A stretch of DNA of 64,000 nucleotides from Macrolepiota albuminosa (Eukaryota; Basidiomycota; Agaricomycetes; Agaricales; Agaricaceae). The number at the start of each line of letters is the position of its first letter. Positions within the stretch are counted from its first letter, which is position 1. This document shows positions 54,241-62,742 of the stretch, piece after piece. The position numbers and the translations under genes were made by a program. Below the pieces are notes generated by a model. It was not told where the DNA came from. It searched no databases and was given only the letters and a program-made list of their open reading frames with translations. The DNA lies in assembly GCA_027475525.1 (NCBI GenBank), contig JAMWFC010000090.1, positions 1-64,000 on the forward strand. Reading direction: 5' to 3'.

Positions 54241-56764
54241 ATGTCCACTTCTTTCGATGCCTCTGCTCTCCGCAATTTCCTGGCTAAGGCCTCCTATTTA
54301 TTTGATCGCGCTAAGTCTGTCGGTCCCGCCGATGCGCCACAAACCGTCCCTGGTATTATGCAACTCTATCGGCGCTGGCTCGTGGTCCGCGGCTCCGACA
54401 GTTCCTGGGAGCGGGGTGACGAGGTTCGCGAGTGGTGCGTGGCCCGGTACCGTGAGTTTGAGGGTGCCGATTGGTTGCGCCCTTTCGCGGACCTTTTCGT
54501 AAGTTTTTCTAAGTTTGATTTTGGCGTTGTGGCGCTAAGGTTCAGCGCCCATACTAGGCTCCTTCCTTATCTGACGAGATCGACGCGTTGCTGGCTAGCA
54601 CCGAGGTCAGCGAAGTAAGTCCTTCCTTCTCCTCCCCCCTTTTTCCACTGTTAATCCTTGAGTAGTCGGTTGCTACGTCTCCCACCGTCGCCAGTCTTCC
54701 TACTGCCCCCTCGGCCTCTACTGTCCCTTCTGTTCCTACCGCCCCTCCTTCTTCGACTTCTGTTCCGCCTCCTTCCGTTCTTGGCAGCCCTTTTCGTGGC
54801 GCTACTTCTTCCACTCGCCCTGCCCCAAGCGCTGCTTCTCCCGTCCGTACTGCCCCTCCCCATTCGGCCATCAAACGTATTGCCGTTTCTCGTAGCGAGC
54901 CACGACCCGGCCCGACACGCCCAACTTCTCACGGTCCTCCGCGTAATTTCGCCATTGTTATTGAACGCGCGCCTCCTGCTCGTGCTAGTTCTCCTCCCAA
55001 ACGTACCGTGCGTTCTTTTCCTATCTTCCTTACTCCATTTTTCTGACTTCTCCCCCTTTCAGATCAATCTCCCTGCTCGTGTTCCCCCTTTGTATGTCGT
55101 AAGTGCTTTGCTTGTTGTCGCTTGACTTTAGCGCCTAAATGTTAATGTCGATAGGCGCCTAACCAGACCATGTTCACCGACGCGGAGCTTCGCGACCTTT
55201 TGCGCCTTCGCCGTGATACTACCGTCATTGATACCGGCGTTCCGGCTGGTGTCCAAGTACTGGGCGGCAAGAAGAAGGTTACCGTTGCGCCCTTGGAGCG
55301 TCGCGCGTTTAGGGCAAAGATTGGCACGGTAAGCACTGTTTTGCCCCTTTGGAGGTTCATGCCGTCGCTGACTTCTTTCTTAGTGTGACAAGTGTTGGTC
55401 TGAGAACGACCCTGAGGGCTGCTGGTTTCCTACCGCGTCTCTGCCTTGCTATCGGTGCGATGCGTTGAAACGAGGCTGCGCCTTCAACGGGATTTGTACT
55501 CGTGAACGTGGTAGGGACGCCATTATGCAAAGGAACTATGAGCGCGCAGTGTTGGTTCGTAACGCCCGGGACTTCGTGCTGCAGCAACGTGATTTGGCGG
55601 CTACTCACCAACCCACGGTAATCAGCGCCGCCAGCCTGGCGCTGCCGACTACCCAGGATGGTACTACTGTGGCGGCACCTTTTGCTCGCTCTCCTCGTCG
55701 TCCCGTCCTTTCGAAGCGTAAGCCTGTTGTCACGTCTCCTGGCAAGAGCCCTGGTAAGCGCCGCGAGCTAGCGCCTGCTACGCCTGTGGTTTTGTCTTTG
55801 ACCGAGTCTTCTACGGATGAGGGGGAAGGCACTGAGAGGGATGCCGAGGGAGAGGATGATGATGAAGCTGAGCCCGTTGTTGATGCCGATGCGCTGTTGG
55901 CGGTACGCGCTCTCCTGCTTCGCCTTACTCCCCCTATCGCCGCTAACCCTCGTCAGAGTGACCCCAGTGGTAACCAGTACGCATTTCCCTAACTTCTCTT
56001 CTCTCCGCGTGCTAACTTCTTGACTGATAGGTCCCCCACTCCGGTTCCCGTCGTTGTGGCTATCCCTGCTGCCGAAGATGTCGTTATGTCTGACGCTGGC
56101 GCTACCCCCGCCCCCGAGGCGGTTGCGGCTAGCGACACTCCGGTTGCTCTCCCTATCACTCCGTCCCTTACTCCTCCCCACAGTTCCTCTTCTTTTCCTA
56201 GTAGTCGCGAGACTTCTGCGGCGCCGGAATCCGAAGGAACCCTGGTGCCGGAAGGTGAGCGTCGTCGCCGCTGGAGATACTTGCCTCCCTACGGCATCCA
56301 TCTTTCTTCCGCCAGAGCTATGTCCCCCGGCGACGAGCGCCATGAGTGGACACCCCGTGCGCCTGTAACTGTCCGGGTACGTCCGTTTTTGTTTGTTCCC
56401 CCTTTTCTCCCCTTTTCTAACCTTCCATAAGTTCGATCCCTTTTGGACTCCCCCTCCCGCTATGCGAGTTTCTGGTGACGCCTTCCCTTGGCTCGGGGAC
56501 GAGTTCTCCTATCCTGTTACCCCTCTCCGCCCTTCTGCCGACCTTCGCCAGCAACTCCGCCATATCGAGGATGCGACCGAAGCCGTTGGTCGCGAACTTG
56601 CCAACCTGCGTCCTCGCGTTTCCACCTTAGCTCGCCGCGAGCGCCTCCTTCTCGAGCTTCATGACGATATTACAGCTGCGCTTGAGTGGCAAGCGAGTAA
56701 CTCGATCCAGGACGGGGACTTGCTTCCTTTGGGCGATCCCGCCCTTCCCGAGTATGATCCGTAG
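54241..56764 (+). CDS. Cargo gene 1: multi-exon protein with a Cys-rich zinc-finger-like segment
   Basis: ATG 54241 (MSTSFDASALRNFLAK). Exons with clean GT-AG, phase-0 junctions: 54241-54498, 54558-54614, 54666-55007, 55063-55098, 55155-55328, 55384-55902. Then an unresolved junction, an exon from about 56031 to 56378, and a last exon from about 56431 to 56764. Segments: an acidic-helical N-terminus, a Pro/Ser/Thr-rich linker, then CDKCWSENDPEGCW and LPCYRCDALKRGCAFNG, a Cys pattern reminiscent of small zinc-binding domains. Next come acidic ESSTDEGEGTERDAEGEDDD and a C-terminal coiled-coil-like DLRQQLRHIEDATEAVGREL. No named family recognised. DNA or RNA binding is only suggested by the Cys cluster and charge. 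Convincing introns on the plus strand show that it is expressed against the retrotransposon's own direction. Confidence 0.65.
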
Positions 56765-56766
56765 TT

Positions 56767-56920
56767 GCCGACCCTTAGCGCTTTTAAACTTTTATGGACT
56801 TAGTCTTTTTGATACGAACTTTGTAGTATGTGATCCTATAAACGCCGACCCTTAGCGCTTTTAAACTTTTATGGACTTAGTCTTTTTGATACGAACTTTG
56901 TAGTATGTGATCCTATAAAC
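56767..56920. repeat. 77-bp exact tandem duplication (56767-56843, 56844-56920)
   Basis: Begins three bases after the stop codon of cargo gene 1. Confidence 0.95.
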
Positions 56921-57360
56921 ACTTCCCTTGGCTTCAAATCGTCAGTTTGTAAGTAATCAAAAAGAAAATAAGTAAAAGGGGAAACGCTCAGTAGATCATC
57001 ATGGCGCAAAAACCCCTGTTGCCGGCGCGGCCCAATAGCCATTACCGCGCCAGCCTAAGTAGAAAATAGGAACTGTCTGGAAATAAATAAGCGGATCCAT
57101 GTAAGAAGTAACGCGTATAAAGAAATAGAAAACCAGTGATCGCTTTGTGGCTATTCGGTGATGGTGAGCATAAGCGCTAGGTCTAGAATGGCGATTTCCT
57201 TTCTGCGCGGTCCAACCATGAGTCAAGCGCCTCTCATTGGCTAGTATCTTCGTCAGGGTCCTCGTTCTTTGTGAAACGTCCTCCCACGCTGTCGCCATTC
57301 TAACTCTAGCCGTGTCCTATAAATTGCATATGCATCAACTGGATCTCATCAGTCTTCGCG
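56921..57360. other. Spacer between cargo genes 1 and 2
   Basis: No gene seen. CCTATAAATT at about 57,315 is a good TATA box for cargo gene 2, about 45 bp before its ATG. Confidence 0.5.
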
Positions 57361-57876
57361 ATGACCAGCCCGACCGGCCTGGTGTGGACTCCCCGCTGTG
57401 ATCGTGCTCACGTCATGATGGACCCTCCCACTTTCCTAGAGCGTGTCACCTCTTTCCTTCACCACTATCCTGCTGGCAGCGTGCCAGAACTGGACGATGG
57501 CGTCCTCGAATTAAGTCGTCGCTGCCAGTTGCTGCGTGCGGCCTGTGAGATCTGGTCGGATAGCAAACCTCTGATGCAGTTTGGTATGGAGAAGGCCTGG
57601 AGTCGCATTTTTCAGGTGCGCTCCTGCCTTTTTCGCCCTCTTCTTTGCTGACAGTCGCTAATTAAAGCAAATTCCTCCCACCTCCACGCGAGAGCGTCTT
57701 GAGCTGCTGCTGGAAGAAAGCCACTATCTGGTCCGTCTGTCCTTACCCCGTTACTCCTTTCTTTTCCTGTCTAACCGCGCCTTCTTCACCAGTCTCCTCG
57801 TTCTTCTACCGGTGGTCGCCTCTTTCGTGGCCCCTCTGACGGAGGGACGCGTCTCCTCCTGTTGCCCGCTCCTTGA
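57361..57876 (+). CDS. Cargo gene 2: small helical protein, paralogue of cargo gene 3
   Basis: ATG 57361 (MTSPTGLVWTPRCDRAH). The first exon runs to about 57615 with FLERVTSFLHHYPAGSVPEL and ELSRRCQLLRAACEIWSD. A second exon encodes QIPPTSTRERLELLLEESHY, and a short third one ends RSSTGGRLFRGPSDGG...LPAP at 57876. Introns have normal GT-AG ends. The helical part aligns by eye with cargo gene 3 (PPTFLERVTSFL against RPAILDRIEHFL, then RRCQLLRAACEIW against RRYRILLDASTEW). Function unknown. Confidence 0.6.
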
Positions 57877-58118
57877 TTTGCTTCCGCCTCCCGTGTCGTT
57901 TATGTAAGGTGATCTTCCCTTCTCCGTAGCGCCACAGAACTGACAGATTTTAGATTCTTGATTTCCAATGTCGTCGTATATTAAATGCATCGTTGTTGTC
58001 GCCCCCCCCCCCTCGTGATTGTTTCGCCCATGTAAAAGTTCCTAAGTCGCTGCGACCCTGCAAGTAGCTAGAGATATTTTATGGGCTCTGCCGCCCTTAA
58101 GTTTGTTAGTATTTCATC

Positions 58119-58837
58119 ATGCCAGCCCCCTCCATACTTCTCCCAGATCCGGAACTTCCTCACCGCCCCGCGATCTTGGATCGTATTGAACACTTCCTGG
58201 CTATTATGCCTACGGGGGGTTTCCCTCATGAAAACGGAAATACCATGACCCTGGTGCGCCGATATCGCATCCTGTTGGACGCCTCCACCGAATGGATGAT
58301 AGACCAGGATGAGTCTCTGGTCACGGTTCGCCTCCTGTTAGCGCGTATCTTGTTTGTTGCTCATGTGTTCGCAGTCGACTATTACGCCTAGCGCAGCAAG
58401 TTTGGCGAGCCTTCTTCGGGAGACTGGCAGTTTGGTTAGTCAATAGCTCTTTCCTTCTGACCTTGGGTTGCTAATTCCATGCCGTTGCCAAGAGCCTTTC
58501 ATGGCTTCCCCTTCCGCTCCTGGTTGAGTCCCGTGCCCGTAGGGCAGTCCTCGACCGCGTGGTCTTTCCTTTCCCACCCTCGCTTCAGCCCTCCTACGGG
58601 GAGTGGGACCTTTCCCCCGAACTCGCTGCCCCTCCTCCAGGCGCTCCTCCTGCGCCAACTCCTAGCGCTCCAGTACCTTCATCCTGCCTTCCTCCCGCCG
58701 TACCTCGCAACGCGCCGCCTTCGAGCATTCCGGTGCCTACACCAGGCGCCCCTCTTCCTCCTTCAGGCGGTCCTCCCTCCTTTAGGCGGCCCAGGGAGCG
58801 AGTCCGAGGTTCTCGTCGCCGGTCTTCTTCAGCGTAG
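58119..58837 (+). CDS. Cargo gene 3: small helical protein with Pro-rich tail, paralogue of cargo gene 2
   Basis: ATG 58119 (MPAPSILLPDPELPHRPA). First exon with ILDRIEHFLAIMPTGGFPHE and LVRRYRILLDASTEWMID. After one or two introns (exact sites between 58,350 and 58,500 not fixed), the frame continues as SLSWLPLPLLVESRARRAV, a Pro-rich tail and a basic end (RRPRERVRGSRRRSSSA) at 58837. The basic tail could bind nucleic acid or act as a nuclear signal; that is inference. It converges on pol: the two stops are 225 bp apart. Confidence 0.55.
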
Positions 58838-58923
58838 CTCGTAACGTAGTAGCCGTAGTTGATTTTGTGTCCTCGCCTGTACCATAGCTATTTATGCCAT
58901 CCAATATGCCTTCCGAAAGGGAA

Positions 58924-59077
58924 ACATGACCTAAGTTTACTTAACGGGGGCGCTAACACCTAGCGCCTCGTCCTTCGCCTTCATTTACTGTTCTTCGTCG
59001 ACATGACCTAAGTTCACTTAACGGGGGCGCTAACACCTAGCGCCTCGTCCTTCGCCTTTATTTACTGTTCTTTGTCG
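58924..59077. repeat. 77-bp tandem duplication with three mismatches (58924-59000, 59001-59077)
   Basis: Sits exactly between cargo gene 3 and pol and includes the last codons of pol. The mismatches suggest the copies derive from two different element copies, so the cargo/pol junction is the least certain join in the element. Confidence 0.9.
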
Positions 59078-62000
59078 TCGTCAACAGGGGTCTCGTCATC
59101 ATCCACTAACTCCGTTTCTTCCAGTTCTCGTAGTTTAGCCGTGTCAATGTCCAGCGCTGACGAAGGTAAGGGAATGTGTTCCCGCGCTAAGTAGGGGATG
59201 AGTCGAAACGCCGCTACTGGTCGATGCAAAACTGAGCCGTCCAACTCGCAGAGTACATAGGCGCCTCCCCTATTGCGGGAAACCACTATTAGGGGTCCCA
59301 GATACCGAGGTCGCATCTTTTTGTTATGGGTAACTTCGATCTTTGAGTTGCGCATTAGTACGAGGGCGCCAGAGGTGAAGTTGTAGTCTCTAATCGTGGC
59401 GCTGTGCTCGCTTTCAAATCGTAGCGCAGCTTGTCGTCTAGTTTGAAATACTACTTCGTGTAAGCGCTCGAGATCCTCCATGCGTCGCTGTAAGTCTATA
59501 GCGCGCCTAGCAATCATGTCGGTGGAAGATAGTATCGAATTCGGGGGTGGCTGTAAGTAAGTAGCTTCCACTATGTCGGCCGGGAGGAGTGGATGGGTGC
59601 CTGTCGCCGCGTAGTAGGGTGAACAACCCATCCTTTTTCGTACGGTAACCCTCTCCGACCAGAAGACCGAATAAGTCGCTTCGCTCCAGCGACTTTCGTC
59701 ACCATCGACCGCCTTAAATAGCGCCTGTCGAACGTCGAAATGAGGCCTTTCTACGATTCCGTTGGCGCGCTTGTTGTAACCAGAAACCCGTATGTGTTGA
59801 ATGTTGTACTTCTTGGCAAGATAAGTGAGCGCCTTAACTATTGGCGCTCCATTGTCTGTGACGATCTCGTGAAGGGCTCCCCATCTGCAGATAACGTCCT
59901 CAAAGAGCCACTTAGCTATAGCGTCTGTATTTTCTCGTTGGAGCATACGGAACTCCGGCCAATGTACCAAGGAACACCTTCCTTGAATGATATACTTGTA
60001 GCGCCCTGACTTGGGCATGTGCATGGTGTCGATATATATTTTTCCAAATAGCGGCGCTGGAGTCGCTACTGTTGGGGGAATAAGAACCTGACGTGTCTGC
60101 TGGATTTGACAGAGATGACAAGTGCGAATATACCACGCAATATCGGCGCTAACTTGAGGCCACCAGAAGTGCTCCAAAAGGTTCGCTCTTGTTGCGTAGA
60201 GTCCACGGTGTCCCAAGTCGTCGTGCATAGCGCGTAGAATTCTAATTCGATTGTCCGGTTTAATTACTAGCTTGTGGGCGCCATCTCTATTTCGTCGCCA
60301 AAGTCGGTTTTCCACTATAAAGAAGGTCGTCGCGTATCGAATGAAGGTGGCGTATTCCGTATCCGTAAGGTCTGATGGTCGTCGCAAATCCTGTAGCCAC
60401 TTCCTAACCTGGCCAACTCGCTGATCTTCTGACTTAGCTTTGGCGCTTCGAGGTACCGCCGAATATGGTAAGTTATGACTGTCTTCCCGCAAGGGTCTTG
60501 GTTCCTCAACTATCTTTAGATCGTTAGATGGCTTAGCGACGTTATAGATACTGGCCGTGTAAAAAGTTGATGACGCCTGATATGGTCGGGGCTGGTACGG
60601 AACAATAGGGTGAAGCCAATTTGAAACTGGTTGGTCTTCGCGAAGCGCCGGAATAGGCAGCTGAATGATGTGCATGAAACCATGCAATCGATCGATCCAA
60701 TCGTCAAATACATCGTTGTCGCTATCGTCTAGCGCTTCATCTTCCGGTTGTCTGGGTCGCCTAGATAATCCGTCCGGCCCGTGGAATGCACTTCTGACGT
60801 GTACTAACTCGAAGTGAAACATTAATATCGCTACTACCCAGCGGTTCATACTGGCCGATGGTTGAATATCAGAGTTCTGAAGCATTCCTTTGATGTATCG
60901 TGCGTCGACCTCGACAATGAGATTTCGTACCCCAATGAGGTACATGCGCAGCGCCTGAAACGATTGAAACAAGCCATATAACTCTAGCTTGGGCTGACTG
61001 TAGCGCGATTCTCGGTCGTTAAGGGTAATCGATCCGAAACGATTGTAGCGCCTGATTTTCCGGTTCGCGCTATCACACTGGCATAAGAAGAAGCCAACGG
61101 CGATATATGATGTGTCAACAGCAAGTATAACGGGATCGGCGGTAGTATAGTCAATGGGTACCAATGGTTTCGCTTCCTGTAGCGCCTTTACTAAGTCCTT
61201 CTGGGCATTGATTTGATCGGGTCCGAATTCGAAGGGGACCCCTGAACGGGTTAGGCGATTAAGGGCGTTTGCGCGATGAGAAAAATGGTGTATGAACATG
61301 CGCAGCACCCCTACAGTGCCCAAAAACGCGCGAACTTCCGAGAGGTTATGACAGACCCCCCATTTCTCCAACAGCGCTAATCGGCTCTTTTCTGGAATCC
61401 TGCCTTCTGGCGTGCAAACGTGCCCCAAAATTTTAAACTGCGGTGCGCAAAGAACGAGCTTGTGCCCTGAAAACGTCCCGCCACAATACTTCATGCGCTG
61501 AAGTACTCGGTTAACCAGTTGAAAGAATTCCCATAGCGCCATGCGAATATTAGGATTTTCCGGGTGAACTTCGGGCTTGCCATCCACCAATCGCCAATCC
61601 TTCGGGCCTTTAACTCCTACGTCGTCTATGAAACTGAGCACATGGTGGGGTATTTCGGGCTGTAGGATAAACGTAATATCGTCGTGAAATATCGGTACCG
61701 AGTTTGTCCATCCCATAGGAAGTGTGACTAGTCGTAGCGCCCCAAACGGTGTTTGAAATGTCGTCAAGTCGCGAGAGGAAGGATGGATTAAGCGCTCGTC
61801 ATAGCCTACGTACAAATCCAGGGTAGCGCCACATATTCGTCCCGCGAAAGATTCAGCGACGTGATTGGGAAATGGCGGTACCCCTGAATGACGAATGGTG
61901 ACTTTGTTTAGCGGTTCTAGGCTGTGAACTATACGTAGCTTCCCGTTTTTCTTTAGTACGCAGAACCACCTCGAGCGGTAGGCTGAATTAGAAGGCTCGT

Positions 62001-62742
62001 ATACACCTGCCGCTATCTTGGAGCGAATAATTTGGCAGACTTTGGCTTCGATGCCCGGGGGTATGGGTCGGTTATGCTCAGTCCAGGGTACGTGCGGTAT
62101 GGTTGGGATGACCACTGGTGGAAAGAAGTCAGTTCTAAGTTTACCGCGTTCTGAGTCCTCCCATGCAAAAGCCTCATTCTGTTTTTGCATGATGTCGACT
62201 AGTACGTTCATCTCCTCCGTCGAGAGGAAGCCGGTATCGTGGGCGCTAAGAAATAGCGCCTTTCGTTCTTCTGTAAATCGTCCTGTTGGTTCAAAGGGTG
62301 GTGGATTCGGATCGAGTTTTGGCAGGGTAGCCAAAGGGTCGCCTATTATTTTTCTTTCGATGCGAAATTCCTCGGGTACGGCGCTCGCTACCGGCTTCGT
62401 TTTAAGCGCTACGGGTTTATATTTCTTCTTGACCTGAACCCCTTTGCGCTTAGGGGTACTATTGTTAGCAAACGTATTATAAATAGAGTCATGGTTTCTA
62501 GCGAAACCTGATATCAAGGGTTCTTTAGAGTCGGGAGTAGAAACGAAATAAGTGTCTGTTGAAAGGTTTTTAGTAATATCTGACGCAGTGAGGTATAGGT
62601 AGGATAACGCTTCTCTAGTAAGCGACGAAGAAGAATTCAAGATTTCATGGGCTAAAGGGGTATAGGATATAAAGTTTACTTGCCCAGTCCGATGGTTATA
62701 GTCCAAGATAAGCGCTTCATCTCCATGATCCTCATCACTCAT
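59062..62742 (-). CDS. Ty3-type Pol polyprotein (RT, RNase H, integrase)
   Basis: First ATG at 62742, overlapping the gag-protease stop as ATGA. Ends 59062 (VDDDKEQ). No internal stop in about 1,226 codons. RT: YRSRWFCVLKKNGKLRIVHS, GATLDLYVGYDER, QTPFGALRLVTLPMGW, catalytic SFIDDVGV (FIDD in place of YxDD). RNase H: VILAVDTSYIAVGFFL, QPKLELYGLF, VEVDARYIKG. Integrase: zinc domain HDDLGHRGLYATRANLL with CHLCQIQQ; core IYIDTMHMP, EIVTDNGAP, ANGIVERPHF (D, D, E). The C-terminal domain has GALVLMRNSKIE and RPRYLGPLIVV. No chromodomain is seen. All catalytic residues are present, so the element may be competent. Confidence 0.92.
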   Translation of the reverse strand: MSDEDHGDEALILDYNHRTGQVNFISYTPLAHEILNSSSSLTREALSYLYLTASDITKNLSTDTYFVSTPDSKEPLISGFARNHDSIYNTFANNSTPKRKGVQVKKKYKPVALKTKPVASAVPEEFRIERKIIGDPLATLPKLDPNPPPFEPTGRFTEERKALFLSAHDTGFLSTEEMNVLVDIMQKQNEAFAWEDSERGKLRTDFFPPVVIPTIPHVPWTEHNRPIPPGIEAKVCQIIRSKIAAGVYEPSNSAYRSRWFCVLKKNGKLRIVHSLEPLNKVTIRHSGVPPFPNHVAESFAGRICGATLDLYVGYDERLIHPSSRDLTTFQTPFGALRLVTLPMGWTNSVPIFHDDITFILQPEIPHHVLSFIDDVGVKGPKDWRLVDGKPEVHPENPNIRMALWEFFQLVNRVLQRMKYCGGTFSGHKLVLCAPQFKILGHVCTPEGRIPEKSRLALLEKWGVCHNLSEVRAFLGTVGVLRMFIHHFSHRANALNRLTRSGVPFEFGPDQINAQKDLVKALQEAKPLVPIDYTTADPVILAVDTSYIAVGFFLCQCDSANRKIRRYNRFGSITLNDRESRYSQPKLELYGLFQSFQALRMYLIGVRNLIVEVDARYIKGMLQNSDIQPSASMNRWVVAILMFHFELVHVRSAFHGPDGLSRRPRQPEDEALDDSDNDVFDDWIDRLHGFMHIIQLPIPALREDQPVSNWLHPIVPYQPRPYQASSTFYTASIYNVAKPSNDLKIVEEPRPLREDSHNLPYSAVPRSAKAKSEDQRVGQVRKWLQDLRRPSDLTDTEYATFIRYATTFFIVENRLWRRNRDGAHKLVIKPDNRIRILRAMHDDLGHRGLYATRANLLEHFWWPQVSADIAWYIRTCHLCQIQQTRQVLIPPTVATPAPLFGKIYIDTMHMPKSGRYKYIIQGRCSLVHWPEFRMLQRENTDAIAKWLFEDVICRWGALHEIVTDNGAPIVKALTYLAKKYNIQHIRVSGYNKRANGIVERPHFDVRQALFKAVDGDESRWSEATYSVFWSERVTVRKRMGCSPYYAATGTHPLLPADIVEATYLQPPPNSILSSTDMIARRAIDLQRRMEDLERLHEVVFQTRRQAALRFESEHSATIRDYNFTSGALVLMRNSKIEVTHNKKMRPRYLGPLIVVSRNRGGAYVLCELDGSVLHRPVAAFRLIPYLAREHIPLPSSALDIDTAKLRELEETELVDDDETPVDDDKEQ

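Noticed and set aside
1011..59077. 77-bp tandem duplications as real minisatellites or slippage
   Set aside because: The period is exactly the same in unrelated sequences, always two copies, and they break essential genes; an assembly cause is far more likely.
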